DNA of 64,000 nt from Paeniglutamicibacter cryotolerans (GCF_014190875.1 NZ_JACHVS010000002.1:310001-374000), one strand, 5' to 3'. Numbered from the stretch's first letter, positions 36,856 through 46,286 are shown. Numbers and translations are program-made. Notes: generated by a model from the sequence alone, not told the origin.

Positions 36856-37326
36856 TTAGTCGTGAAGGGGCACTGCGTTGATGCTCTTGTTCAGTTCGAT
36901 GCTGCCTCCGACGCTTCGGGCGATGGTGCAGCTCGCGGCAATGGCCTTGCCGATGACCACCAGCAGTTTCTGTTTGTCCGCTTCGCTCAACTCGTTCAGC
37001 TCGAGCAGAACCTCCTCGTCGATCGCGAAGTAGCGATCCTCGGCGGGGTCCGATTCGCCGTGCGCCCAAATCGTCGAAGCGAAGTCTTCGCCCAGGCGCC
37101 GTGCTGTCACGCGATCCGAACTCATTCCCGCGCATCCGGCAAGGGCCAATTTGAGGAGTTCGCCGGGGGTAAAGTGACCGGGTGCATCCGTGGGGCCGAT
37201 CAGCACCTGGCTGCCGCGTGCGTTGCGGCCGATGTAGGTCCGTGCCCCCGTGCGCGTCGCGCTGACGCTGGCTGGCCCGCTCCGTGCGGATGGAACGGGC
37301 GAGGGGCTCTGCGAAGTATCAGTCAT
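36856..37326 (-). CDS. OsmC-family peroxiredoxin-like protein
   Basis: 156 residues, cytosolic; OsmC/Ohr proteins reduce organic hydroperoxides with two cysteines. Both appear: ALAGCAGMSSD near the middle and ASCTIARSV near the end. N-terminal region is Ser/Pro-rich. Start ATG 37326; the upstream open frame has no family sequence. Confidence 0.85.
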   Translation of the reverse strand: MTDTSQSPSPVPSARSGPASVSATRTGARTYIGRNARGSQVLIGPTDAPGHFTPGELLKLALAGCAGMSSDRVTARRLGEDFASTIWAHGESDPAEDRYFAIDEEVLLELNELSEADKQKLLVVIGKAIAASCTIARSVGGSIELNKSINAVPLHD

Positions 37327-37874
37327 GTCCCCATTGTGCTGCAGCGCCCCCGAAATGGCGCCTGCTCCGTAGCGGTCTTTGCCGATGTGGCGATACGAAG
37401 GGACGGATGAAGCCCGGATAGAAATGAACCGTGGATCCAATGGACGGTCCTGGTACCAGGGTGGCTGTGATCTGTTCGGCGGGCCCGGATGATGCCGGGC
37501 CGGCTTCCGAGGACTACCGATTCGGGAGTCCGCCACCGAGGTGGATGGTGCCGCCATCCATCTGGACTGCCAGCCTCTCCAGCTGTCGGGCGGTCCGCTG
37601 CGCTGCGGGAACCGTTTCAGGCACTCGGATCCCGAGGGGGATGATATAGATCACCTGCGGTCCGCCTGAAACGGTTGAACCAGGGCCTGATCCAAGTGTG
37701 GGAGCGGGGCTCAGGCGGGGCCGCCGCTCGCATGATCCCGCACCCGGGGCGGCGGGTGCCGGGCCGTGGAGGTGTTGAGTGTCACGGATTCGCCGGGGCG
37801 TGGATCGATACAGCCTAGTCATTGCCGGAGGCTCGGGCCGACCGTGAATTGACTCGTGCACAGGAGGCAATAAG
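37327..37874. other. Long intergenic region with a 13-bp inverted repeat
   Basis: 550 bp with no gene recognised. A perfect inverted repeat, AACCGTTTCAGGC at 37610-37622 and its complement at 37664-37676, encloses 41 bp that itself contains TCGGATCCCGA. A sigma70-like box pair (TTGACT at 37849, TAAGAT at 37871, 16 bp apart) is seen near the right end. Confidence 0.45.
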
Positions 37875-37940
37875 ATGAATCGTGCGCCGCGATTGACCAA
37901 CGATGAAACGCTGAGCAAACAGCTCGGTAGTTCTAGGTAA
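37875..37940 (+). CDS. Candidate 21-residue leader peptide or small protein upstream of pit
   Basis: ATG at 37875 with AGGAGG seven nucleotides upstream (37862-37867), 21 sense codons (MNRAPRLTNDETLSKQLGSS then R) and TAA. It has the best Shine-Dalgarno in the region, while pit itself, 45 bp downstream, has none visible. It could be a leader peptide or a way to deliver ribosomes; its translation is not proven. Confidence 0.4.
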   Translation: MNRAPRLTNDETLSKQLGSSR

Positions 37941-37985
37941 CCAACGCGTTTAGGCCATCGCCCTTTCCCTAGATTGGTTTCTTTA

Positions 37986-39197
37986 ATGGAACTTGTGACG
38001 CCCATAGTCGTCCTGGTCATTGCCCTGGCACTCTTTTTCGATTTCACCAATGGTTTCCATGACACTGCCAACGCGATGGCCACTCCCATTGCCACCGGTG
38101 CCATCAAGCCCAAGACCGCGGTGATGCTGGCCGCCGTGCTGAACTTGGTGGGTGCCTTCCTCTCCACGGAAGTCGCCAAGACCATTTCCGGTGGAATCAT
38201 CAAGGAAGGCGGAGACGGCGGCGTGCAAATCATGCCCGCCATGATCTTCGCGGGTCTGATGGGTGCCGTTATCTGGAACATGCTGACCTGGTTGCTCGGC
38301 CTTCCGTCCAGTTCCTCCCACGCCCTCTTCGGCGGCCTGATCGGCGCAGCGATCGTCGGCGCCGGCTTCGGCGTCATCGATTACGGCGTGCTGTTGTCCA
38401 AGGTCCTGCTTCCCGCCCTTGTCGCGCCCGTGATTGCCGGTGGCACCGCCTTCCTGGCCACGAAGCTGGCCTACGCGGTCACCAAGCGCCAGAGCGGCGT
38501 CGCCTCGCCCAAGCGTGGCGGCTTCCGCTACGGACAGATCTTCTCATCCTCGCTGGTCGCGCTGGCGCACGGCACCAACGACGCGCAGAAGACGATGGGC
38601 ATCATCACCCTGACGCTGATCGCCTCGGGCTTGCAGACCGCCGGAACCGGACCGCACTTCTGGGTCGTGGCCTCCTGTGCCCTGGCCATTGCGCTGGGTA
38701 CCTACACCGGCGGCTGGCGCATCATCCGCACCATGGGTTCGGGCCTGACGGACGTCAAGCCGGCCCAGGGATTCGCAGCGGAAACTTCCACCGCCGCGGC
38801 CATCCTCGCCTCCTCGCACTTGGGCTTCGCCCTGTCGACCACGCAGGTGGCCTCCGGCTCGGTCATCGGTTCGGGCCTGGGCCGCAAGGGCGCCGAGGTC
38901 CGCTGGGGCACGGCAGGCAAGATCGCCGTCGGCTGGCTTTTCACCCTCCCCGCAGCCGGCGCCATGGGTGCAGCAGCAGCGGCTTTGGCCCACCTGGGCA
39001 CCGGCGGACTGGTTACCGTCACCGTACTGGGCGTCTGCTCCCTGCTGGTGATCTGGGTGCTTTCCCGTCGTGAAATGGTCGGCAGCAACAACGCCATCAG
39101 CGACGTCGACGTTTCCGGTGCCGCGGTCAACATACCGACCAAGAAGGAGCGTCGCAAGACGGCGCGCAACAAGGCAAAGCAGGAGAAGAAGCGATGA
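37986..39197 (+). CDS. pit: Low-affinity inorganic phosphate transporter (PiT family)
   Basis: 403 residues, about 10 membrane helices in two halves. PiT signatures: DFTNGFHDTANAMAT in the first half and ALAHGTNDAQKTMGII in the second, with LLGLPSSSSHALFGGL and STTQVASGSVIGSG loops. Imports phosphate as metal-phosphate with protons. Basic C-terminal tail. Start MELVTPIVVL at 37986 (12 bp inside the longest frame). The stop overlaps the next gene as ATGA. Confidence 0.94.
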   Translation: MELVTPIVVLVIALALFFDFTNGFHDTANAMATPIATGAIKPKTAVMLAAVLNLVGAFLSTEVAKTISGGIIKEGGDGGVQIMPAMIFAGLMGAVIWNMLTWLLGLPSSSSHALFGGLIGAAIVGAGFGVIDYGVLLSKVLLPALVAPVIAGGTAFLATKLAYAVTKRQSGVASPKRGGFRYGQIFSSSLVALAHGTNDAQKTMGIITLTLIASGLQTAGTGPHFWVVASCALAIALGTYTGGWRIIRTMGSGLTDVKPAQGFAAETSTAAAILASSHLGFALSTTQVASGSVIGSGLGRKGAEVRWGTAGKIAVGWLFTLPAAGAMGAAAAALAHLGTGGLVTVTVLGVCSLLVIWVLSRREMVGSNNAISDVDVSGAAVNIPTKKERRKTARNKAKQEKKR

Positions 39198-39433
39198 ACA
39201 TCCAGTGGATTGACTTCCTGATCGTTGCGGCCACGACGCTGGTTTCGGCCCTGTTCATCGTCGGCGCCTACTCGCTGGGTGTCCGCATGCTGGCCGTCGC
39301 GGAGGACGAGGGGCGTTCACGCGCCGGTGCCCGCGCCGCCGCCTTCGCCTGCTTCGGCCTGTGCGGAATCGTCGTCGTCTTCGGGATCATCTTGATCGTC
39401 CCGTCACTGAGTGCGAAAATCCTGGGAGCCTAG
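39194..39433 (+). CDS. Small two-TM protein co-translated with pit
   Basis: 79 residues: FLIVAATTLVSALFIVGAYS and a second helix CFGLCGIVVVFGIILIVPSL, joined by a charged loop rich in Glu/Arg. Starts inside the pit stop codon (ATGA), so it is likely translated by the same ribosomes. No family name recognised; a partner or stabiliser of the transporter is a reasonable inference. A terminator follows. Confidence 0.7.
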   Translation: MNIQWIDFLIVAATTLVSALFIVGAYSLGVRMLAVAEDEGRSRAGARAAAFACFGLCGIVVVFGIILIVPSLSAKILGA

Positions 39434-39458
39434 GCGGCACAACCCCGATTGACAAGGA

Positions 39459-39490
39459 CGGACGGGTCTTCCAAGACCGGTCCGTTTTGT
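39459..39490 (+). terminator. Terminator of the pit operon
   Basis: 11-bp stem with one mismatch (CGGACGGGTCT against AGACCGGTCCG), 4-nt loop, followed by TTTTGT. Confidence 0.8.
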
Positions 39491-39537
39491 CGTTCCCGCC
39501 GTACCCGAAACCTGGTGCAGATGCCTAGGATGGGTGC

Positions 39538-40089
39538 ATGACTCGTTTTCGCTACTACGTGGCAGCATCGACCGACGGCTACATCGCCGATGAGCACAAC
39601 CGCATCGATTGGCTGATGGAATATGACGGATTCGACGGCCAGGCCGAAAGCTACTCGAGCTTCCTGGTTGATATCGGGGCCATTGCCATGGGCGCCGATA
39701 CGTACGCCTGGATGCAGGCCGAGCTCGGCACCGAATGGCCGTATCCCGGCATTCCCGTGTGGGTCTTCGCACACCGTGAACTGGCTGCCTTCCCCGGCGC
39801 CGACGTCAGCTTCGTGCGGGGGGAGCTCACCGAATGGTCCGACGACATCGCCCGCAGCGCGAACGGCAAGGATGTGTGGGTGGTTGGCGGCGGATCGCTG
39901 GCCGGCCAGTTTGCCGATGCCGGGCTGCTCGATGAGCTGCTGCTCTTCACCATGCCGGTGATACTGGGCGGCGGACGCCCGCTCTTCGCCATGCGCGGGC
40001 AGTCCAAGCTGCACCCGACGCTCAGCCTCGAACACCCGGGCGGTATCCGCGAGACCCGCTACGACCTGGTCCGCCAGCACCGGCGTTAG
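39538..40089 (+). CDS. Dihydrofolate reductase family protein (RibD C-terminal type)
   Basis: 183 residues, one DHFR-like reductase fold: RYYVAASTDGYIADEHNRID at the start, GAIAMGADTYAWM, KDVWVVGGGSLAGQF (nucleotide-binding glycine motif) and PVILGGGRPLF. Similar proteins are NADPH-dependent reductases of unknown substrate; not a housekeeping FolA. ATG 39538. Confidence 0.85.
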   Translation: MTRFRYYVAASTDGYIADEHNRIDWLMEYDGFDGQAESYSSFLVDIGAIAMGADTYAWMQAELGTEWPYPGIPVWVFAHRELAAFPGADVSFVRGELTEWSDDIARSANGKDVWVVGGGSLAGQFADAGLLDELLLFTMPVILGGGRPLFAMRGQSKLHPTLSLEHPGGIRETRYDLVRQHRR

Positions 40090-40315
40090 GCGGTAGCGGG
40101 CCCTGCCAACTTGTTTTCGGCCGGGCCATGAGGCCACCGGACCCCTGCTGGGAGGGTTCCGCTTCCCGCCGGGAGCAGCGCTGGGAAGTTACGGGGTTCA
40201 GGTGACGTTGTCGTGATCCGCGAGAATTGTTGCGCCTCCGTGCTTATCGATGAGTTTTCCTTGGCATATGGTCTGCGGAACGGGAATCGAGCTTGAGCGG
40301 GAACGGGGAAAGACC

Positions 40316-41617
40316 GTGGCGCCGACTGAAACAGATATTCTGAGCAGGCTTCAGCAATTGCTGGCCAAAGTACTCGCTTCGCCGGCCGAGGGTCCAACGC
40401 CCGAGAAGCCGGTGGCAAAATCAGTCGCCGAGCGGGCACGGGCCAAATATGACATATTGGTGCGCTGGATTTTCTCGGTGCTGGCGGCCATTGGAGTACT
40501 CATTTTCGGGTCCTTGCCATTTGTGGATCTCAAGGATGTTTCCCCGATCATCGTGGTCGTTGGCCTTTTCTTGGCCGGGTTAGGCATCTGTCTCGTCGTC
40601 TGGGCGGTGACGAAGGGCATGGAACCGGTCGACGCGAGCCTCGGAGAGATCAAGCGGGCATTTGAGGAGATTAAAAACGCCCAGAAGGATCATGGCCATC
40701 GGGCATTGGCTCCCAAACGGCCCGCCTGGTGGCATGCCAGCTGGAACTCAACGCTGGAGCTCTACCACATTCTCAACGGGGATGAGCGGGAGGCCCATTT
40801 AGGTCCGGGAGTGACTTCCGTCGAAATGCTGATTGACCGGATAGGAGAGCTGGAATCGGCACTTTTGCGGTCGGATGTTGGATGGAATCTCGACGATCCG
40901 ATGCCGGCTTGGAACGCCGAATCATGGTCCGGTTCGTTGGTTGGGCGCCAAGCTGCCTGGGAAAAGCTGGCACCAGATCTGGCAGCGGCACTCAAACGCG
41001 CTGAGGAAGGCGCTGCCGCGCACGCAACTCAGGACGCGTCGTCGTGGACATTTGCCACGTCGTACTGGCAGGCTCAATATGAAAAGCTGATCGCGGCGAA
41101 TCCCGCCGAGACGCTCGCCCCTATGATTGCAGCCCAAGATGCAATGGACGCGGCGTTGAAAACCTATCTGAGGCATCGTTCGCTGATATTGCAGGAATCA
41201 GCTGTTGCGCAGTTACGTGGGACGTTTCGTTCGGTCCGTGGTTGGCTGCTGATCGGAGGTCTCCTGACCTTGATCGGTGGAATTACCTATGCCTTCGGCA
41301 TCGCCAATCCGGCGACCATTCAACCTCCGAACACTTCGATAGTCGTTGACCTGAAGGCTGATTCGGGTCCATGGAAATCGCTGAGTTCATGCCAAGGTGA
41401 GAAGGCCGCCGATATCAAGGCCCTTGCCGGGCTCCTGTATTCGGAGCGCAGGGGTTCCGAGCCAGCCAACGGTACCTTCAGTTTCATCGTGACCGACCAG
41501 CGCTGCAGGGCCAGTCAAATCGGAATGATTATTGAGGTGGCACCCGCGGAGGGATCCTATGACGTGGCGGTGGGTCCGGCCGGACGCAGGGGTTCGACTG
41601 CCGAGGCCGGGTCCTGA
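40316..41617 (+). CDS. Unrecognised three-TM protein
   Basis: 433 residues from GTG 40316, preferred because GGGGAA lies 6 nt upstream; an ATG at 40250 has no ribosome site. Layout: 45 polar residues, helices WIFSVLAAIGVLIFGSL and IIVVVGLFLAGLGICLVVWA, a long soluble helical region (about residues 110-320) rich in Ala, Glu and Trp, a third helix GWLLIGGLLTLIGGITYAFG, and an 85-residue C-terminal domain with two cysteines (SLSSCQGEK, TDQRCRAS). Codon use and base composition are less GC-rich than its neighbours, suggesting transfer. No known family recognised. Confidence 0.7.
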   Translation: MAPTETDILSRLQQLLAKVLASPAEGPTPEKPVAKSVAERARAKYDILVRWIFSVLAAIGVLIFGSLPFVDLKDVSPIIVVVGLFLAGLGICLVVWAVTKGMEPVDASLGEIKRAFEEIKNAQKDHGHRALAPKRPAWWHASWNSTLELYHILNGDEREAHLGPGVTSVEMLIDRIGELESALLRSDVGWNLDDPMPAWNAESWSGSLVGRQAAWEKLAPDLAAALKRAEEGAAAHATQDASSWTFATSYWQAQYEKLIAANPAETLAPMIAAQDAMDAALKTYLRHRSLILQESAVAQLRGTFRSVRGWLLIGGLLTLIGGITYAFGIANPATIQPPNTSIVVDLKADSGPWKSLSSCQGEKAADIKALAGLLYSERRGSEPANGTFSFIVTDQRCRASQIGMIIEVAPAEGSYDVAVGPAGRRGSTAEAGS

Positions 41618-41685
41618 TCGTCGATTGTTCGAATCGGGATCGCCCCATGAGCCCCCGGTGCCGTGCGGCAACGGAGGCCCGTCTT

Positions 41686-42195
41686 TTAACCTTCGAGCAG
41701 CATGTTGGTGATCCGCGACGTGCAGATCCGACGGCCCTGGTCATCGGAGATCACGATTTCATGGGTGGTCAGGGTGCGGCCCAGATGAATCGGGGTGCAG
41801 ACCCCGGTGACTAGTCCGGATACGCCAGCGCGGTGGTGGGTGGCCGAAATGTCGACACCCACCGGGCGCTTCTTCCCCTGGGCGTGGACGGCCGCGGCAA
41901 AGGAGCCCAGAGTTTCGGCAAGCACCACCGAGGCGCCGCCGTGCAGGATGCCGGCGACCTGCTGGTTTCCCTGGACCGGCATCGTCGCGCAGACCCGGTC
42001 GCGGGTGAGTTCGCTGAAGACGATGCCCATCTTCTCGGCCAGGGTGCCGATGCCGTGGGAGGCGAGCATCGGCCACATTGCCTCGGGAACGCCATGGGCG
42101 GCAAGCTGTTCGGCAAAGGGATTGCCGGTCTGACCTGTTGGGGTGCCGGAGGTCTCGGAGTCGCCGGCCGTGGCCCGCGTGAAATTGTCGCTCAT
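41686..42195 (-). CDS. PaaI-type hotdog thioesterase
   Basis: 169 residues from ATG 42195. Hotdog fold with the active-site segment GILHGGASVVLAETLGSFAA (catalytic Asp/Glu region) and VGVDISATHHRAG. Hydrolyses acyl- or aryl-CoA thioesters in the family. Divergent from polA with only 19 bp between starts, an arrangement seen in related actinobacteria. Confidence 0.88.
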   Translation of the reverse strand: MSDNFTRATAGDSETSGTPTGQTGNPFAEQLAAHGVPEAMWPMLASHGIGTLAEKMGIVFSELTRDRVCATMPVQGNQQVAGILHGGASVVLAETLGSFAAAVHAQGKKRPVGVDISATHHRAGVSGLVTGVCTPIHLGRTLTTHEIVISDDQGRRICTSRITNMLLEG

Positions 42196-42214
42196 GCCAA
42201 CTAGGCTGACACCT

Positions 42215-44914
42215 GTGAGCGAATCAACCAAACTTGTGCCAACCGAACCCCAGCGCCTACTCGTCATCGACGGGCATTCCATGGCCTTCCGGGCGTTCTA
42301 CGCGCTGCCGGCAGAGAACTTTGCGACAGACACCGGACAGCACACCAACGCGGTGCACGGTTTCGTCTCGATGCTGCTGACGATGATCAGGCAGCAGAAG
42401 CCCACCCACGTGGCAGTGGCCTTCGATCTGGACACCCCGACGTTCCGCTCGCTGGAGTACACCGAGTACAAGGGCGGGCGCAACAAGACGCCCGAGGAGT
42501 TCTACGGGCAGATCGACCTGATCCAGAAGGTCATGGAAGCCATGAACATCCCCACCATCACGATGGACGGCTTCGAGGCGGACGACATCATCGCCACCCT
42601 CGCCGCACAGGGCGAGGCTGCCGGACTGGACGTGCTGGTTGTCTCCGGCGACCGCGATGCGTTCCAGCTGATCACCGAGAAGACTCTGGTGCTCTACCCG
42701 AAGAAGGGCATCTCCGATATTCCGCCGATGGATGCGGCTGCCGTCGAGGCCAAGTACTTCGTGCGCCCCGACCAGTATTCGGACCTGGCTGCCCTGGTCG
42801 GCGAAACCGCCGATAACCTGCCCGGGGTCCCGGGAGTGGGTCCGAAGACCGCCGCGAAATGGATCAACCTTTACGGCGGGCTGGCCGGCATCCTGGAGAA
42901 CATCAATCAGATCAAGGGCAAGGTCGGGGACTCGCTGCGCGAACACGTGGACAATGTGTCCCGCAACCGGCACCTGAACCACCTGCTCCGCGACCTGGAA
43001 CTGCCAGTGGGCATCGATGCCATGGTGCTCGAGCGCCCGAACCGCGAGGCCATCGAGGAACTCTTCGACGCGCTGCAGTTCAACACGCTGCGCAAGCGCC
43101 TCTTCGACCTGTTCGGCGACGAGCCCGACGACGCACCGGAAGCAGCCGAGATCGCCGAGCACCAGGACCTGGCCGATGCGGCCGCGATCCGCACCTGGTT
43201 CGCGTCCCACGGTGCCGCGCTGGTGGGCCTCCATGCGGCAACCGTGCCGGCCGGTGGAGGCGCCGACGTCATCGGGCTGGCCTTCGCCGCGTCCGATGCC
43301 AACGCCTACGTTTCGCTGGAGCGGATCGATGCCGACACCGAGGCGGCCCTGGCGCAGGTGCTGGCCGCCCCCGGTTACGCCAAGGCGGTGCATGACTTCA
43401 AGGGCACCTACAAGCTGCTCGCAGCACGCGGCCTGGAACTGGCCGGGGTTCAGGATGACACCATGATCACCGCCTACCTGATCCAGCCGGATCGGCGCAG
43501 CCACGAGCTGGCGGACATCGCCCAGGTCCATCTGAAGCTCTCGCTGGAGGTGGACGCGCCGGCAGGCAACGGTCAGTTGGCGCTGGACCTCGAGGGCCCG
43601 GATACGGCAACCCCCGCGGTGCGGGCCGCCCATGCCGTGCGCGAGCTCTCACTGCACCTGGCCCCGATGCTGGCCGAACGCGGCGGGGACAAGCTGCTCA
43701 CCGAGATGGAAATGCCGCTCTCGCTGGTGCTCGCCGAGATGGAGATGGCCGGCATCGCCATCGACACCGCCAAGCTCGACGAGCTCTACGACGACTTCAC
43801 CAAGACCATCGATGCGGCAACCGCCGAGGCCTACGCCGCCATCGACGGCGAGGAAGTGAACCTCTCCAGCCCCAAGCAGCTCCAAGTGGTCCTGTTCGAG
43901 AAGCTGGACCTGCCCAAGACCAAGAAGATCAAGACCGGATTCACCACCGATGCCGAGTCGCTGGCTGACCTGTTGGCCAAGACCGGGCACCCGTTCCTGG
44001 TGGCGCTGATGGCCTACCGCGATGCGACCAAGCTGCGCCAGACCGTCGAGGGGCTGCGCAAGGCGGTCGCCGAGGACGGGCGGATCCACACCACCTACGC
44101 GCAGACCGTCGCTGCAACCGGCAGGCTCTCCTCGCTGAACCCGAACCTGCAGAACATCCCGGTCCGTTCCGAGGAGGGCCGGCGCATCCGCGAAGTCTTC
44201 ATTGTCGGGGAGGGCTACGAAACCCTGCTCACGGCCGACTACTCGCAGATCGAAATGCGCATCATGGCGCACCTGTCGAAGGACGAGGGCCTGATCCAGG
44301 CCTATGCCGAGGGCGAGGACCTGCACCGCTTCGTCGGTTCGCACGTGTTCGGCGTGGCACCGCAGGAGGTCACCAACGAGATGCGCTCAAAGGTCAAGGC
44401 GATGAGCTACGGCCTGGCGTACGGGTTGAGTTCCTTCGGGCTCTCCAAGCAGCTGAAGATCTCGGTCGACGAGGCCCGCACGCTGATGAAGGAGTACTTC
44501 GCCCGCTTCGGAGCCGTGCGCGACTACCTTCGCGCGGTGGTCGACAAGGCCCGCATCGACGGGTACACCGAGACCATCTTCGGGCGCCGGCGCTACCTGC
44601 CGGAACTGGCCAGCGACAACCGCCAGCTGCGCGACATCGCCGAACGTGCCGCGCTCAACGCCCCGATCCAGGGCTCGGCGGCCGACATCATCAAGCGCGC
44701 GATGCTTGGTGTGCACGAGGCCCTGCGGGAGCAGGGCCTGAAGTCGCGCATGCTGCTGCAGGTGCACGATGAACTCGTGCTCGAGGTCGCCGCGGGCGAG
44801 GTGGAAACCGTCGAGGCCCTGGTGCGCAAGCACATGGGTTCGGCAGCCGACCTGCTGGTGCCCCTGGACGTGCAGGTCGGGCTGGGTAGAAGCTGGCAGG
44901 ACGCCGCACACTAG
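42215..44914 (+). CDS. polA: DNA polymerase I
   Basis: 899 residues from GTG 42215. N-terminal 5'-3' (flap) nuclease: DGHSMAFRAFYALP, DGFEADDIIATLA, VVSGDRDAFQLI, and the helix-hairpin-helix GVPGVGPKTAAKW. The middle 3'-5' exonuclease-like domain appears to lack the catalytic DxE (GLHAATVPAGGG in its place), common in actinobacterial PolA, so proofreading is unlikely. Polymerase domain: TADYSQIEMRIMAHLS (motif A), RSKVKAMSYGLAYGLSSFG (O helix), LLQVHDELVLEV (motif C). Fills gaps in repair and Okazaki processing. Confidence 0.97.
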   Translation: MSESTKLVPTEPQRLLVIDGHSMAFRAFYALPAENFATDTGQHTNAVHGFVSMLLTMIRQQKPTHVAVAFDLDTPTFRSLEYTEYKGGRNKTPEEFYGQIDLIQKVMEAMNIPTITMDGFEADDIIATLAAQGEAAGLDVLVVSGDRDAFQLITEKTLVLYPKKGISDIPPMDAAAVEAKYFVRPDQYSDLAALVGETADNLPGVPGVGPKTAAKWINLYGGLAGILENINQIKGKVGDSLREHVDNVSRNRHLNHLLRDLELPVGIDAMVLERPNREAIEELFDALQFNTLRKRLFDLFGDEPDDAPEAAEIAEHQDLADAAAIRTWFASHGAALVGLHAATVPAGGGADVIGLAFAASDANAYVSLERIDADTEAALAQVLAAPGYAKAVHDFKGTYKLLAARGLELAGVQDDTMITAYLIQPDRRSHELADIAQVHLKLSLEVDAPAGNGQLALDLEGPDTATPAVRAAHAVRELSLHLAPMLAERGGDKLLTEMEMPLSLVLAEMEMAGIAIDTAKLDELYDDFTKTIDAATAEAYAAIDGEEVNLSSPKQLQVVLFEKLDLPKTKKIKTGFTTDAESLADLLAKTGHPFLVALMAYRDATKLRQTVEGLRKAVAEDGRIHTTYAQTVAATGRLSSLNPNLQNIPVRSEEGRRIREVFIVGEGYETLLTADYSQIEMRIMAHLSKDEGLIQAYAEGEDLHRFVGSHVFGVAPQEVTNEMRSKVKAMSYGLAYGLSSFGLSKQLKISVDEARTLMKEYFARFGAVRDYLRAVVDKARIDGYTETIFGRRRYLPELASDNRQLRDIAERAALNAPIQGSAADIIKRAMLGVHEALREQGLKSRMLLQVHDELVLEVAAGEVETVEALVRKHMGSAADLLVPLDVQVGLGRSWQDAAH

Positions 44915-44931
44915 TGAAGGGAACCGCGGGA

Positions 44932-46233
44932 ATGCGTTTGGAACGATTCACACCGTCCACCCCGGAAGGCGATGCCGCCTCCGGTCATCCGGCGCGCACG
45001 CTGGACTGGCTCAACGCGGCACGCCGCGGCTTCTACGACAAGCCGCTGACCGAGAAGGAAGCGGCTGCCATCGCCGGTTCCTACCAGGCGGACGGGCGCG
45101 AGCTCACCGCGGTGTACGACGACGCGGCGGTGGCCCCGGGGCTGGGTGCAGAGATCCCGGTGGCCACCTACGCGAGCTTCACCCGCAGCCTGAACACCGG
45201 CGCCCGGCTGATCGACGCGCACCTGGTCACCATGGTCACGGTGCGCCCCACCCACCGCCGGCGGGGCATCCTGAGCCGGATGATCACCGCGGACCTGGCC
45301 CAAGCCAAGGAGCGGGGCCTGTTCGTGGCCGCGCTGCACGCCAGCGAGGGCGGCATCTACGGGCGCTTCGGCTTCGGCCGGGCCACCGAGGCGCAGGACT
45401 ACGCGGTGGATGTGCGCGGCGGCCTGCCGATGCACGCCCCGGTCGCCGGCAGCGTCGTCCAGGTCCAGCCTGCACGGTTGGGGGAGCTGATCCCCGAGGT
45501 GTTCTCCCGTTTCCACGCCGCGACCCGCGGCTCGGTCGACCGCCAGCGCGGCTACCTGATGCGCGGGACCGGCGCCTGGTCGGACGACGGCTTCGAACCG
45601 GACACCGCCCTGCGTGCGGCGGTGTTCCACGACGCCGCCGGGACCGCCCAGGGCTACGTGACCTACGTGTTCGATGGCTGGGACGCCAAGGTCCCGGCGC
45701 TGAGCGTGCGCGACCTGGTGGCGGCGACCGCGCAGGCTTACCGCGAGCTCTGGCGCTTCCTGGGCGACCACGACCTCATCGAGACGGTGAACTACCACCA
45801 GGCGTCCGTCGCCGACCCGCTGCCCTGGTTCCTTTCCGACGCCCGCCGGGTCTCCGCCTCCGGCCGCGGCGACAGGCTGTGGCTGCGGATCCTCGACGTC
45901 CCGGGGGCGCTGGGAGCCCGGTCCTATGTCCGCGACGGCACGTTGGTGCTCACCGTGCGAGACCGGCTGTCCCTGACCACCGGCAGCTACCGGCTGCAGG
46001 CAAGCGGGGGAGTCGGCACGATCACCACGCTGACCTCCGCCGGGCCCCCGTCCGCCGAAGCGGCGGACGGCATCGAGCTGGACATCGCCGACCTTTCCTC
46101 GCTCTACCTGGGGAGCGTCCGGGTCGCCGACCTGCTGGCTGCAGGGCGCCTGGCCGGGAGCCCGGCCGCGGCCGCCCGGGCCGTCGCGCTGTTCGACGGA
46201 CCCGGTGCGCCTTACTGCATCACCGGGTTCTGA
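44932..46233 (+). CDS. Eis-like GNAT acetyltransferase, first of a tandem pair
   Basis: 433 residues from ATG 44932 (AAGGGA 8 nt upstream, overlapping the polA stop). Architecture of the Eis family: N-terminal GNAT with acetyl-CoA motif TVRPTHRRRGILSRM and FGFGRATEAQDYAV, a second GNAT-like fold, and a C-terminal SCP2-like domain ending in the characteristic aromatic carboxyl terminus (CITGF). Mycobacterial Eis acetylates aminoglycosides and lysine side chains; the substrate here is unknown. Confidence 0.87.
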   Translation: MRLERFTPSTPEGDAASGHPARTLDWLNAARRGFYDKPLTEKEAAAIAGSYQADGRELTAVYDDAAVAPGLGAEIPVATYASFTRSLNTGARLIDAHLVTMVTVRPTHRRRGILSRMITADLAQAKERGLFVAALHASEGGIYGRFGFGRATEAQDYAVDVRGGLPMHAPVAGSVVQVQPARLGELIPEVFSRFHAATRGSVDRQRGYLMRGTGAWSDDGFEPDTALRAAVFHDAAGTAQGYVTYVFDGWDAKVPALSVRDLVAATAQAYRELWRFLGDHDLIETVNYHQASVADPLPWFLSDARRVSASGRGDRLWLRILDVPGALGARSYVRDGTLVLTVRDRLSLTTGSYRLQASGGVGTITTLTSAGPPSAEAADGIELDIADLSSLYLGSVRVADLLAAGRLAGSPAAAARAVALFDGPGAPYCITGF

Positions 46234-46286
46234 GCCGAAAGGCACCAGCTTCCGCCCGGAGGCCCACGACCCGAAAGGACAGTCCC

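Noticed and set aside
37849..37876. TTGACT-N16-TAAGAT as promoter of pit
   Set aside because: The boxes fit, but the -10 would overlap the start of the short reading frame and leave its strong ribosome site untranscribed, so both cannot be right. Kept only as a remark.
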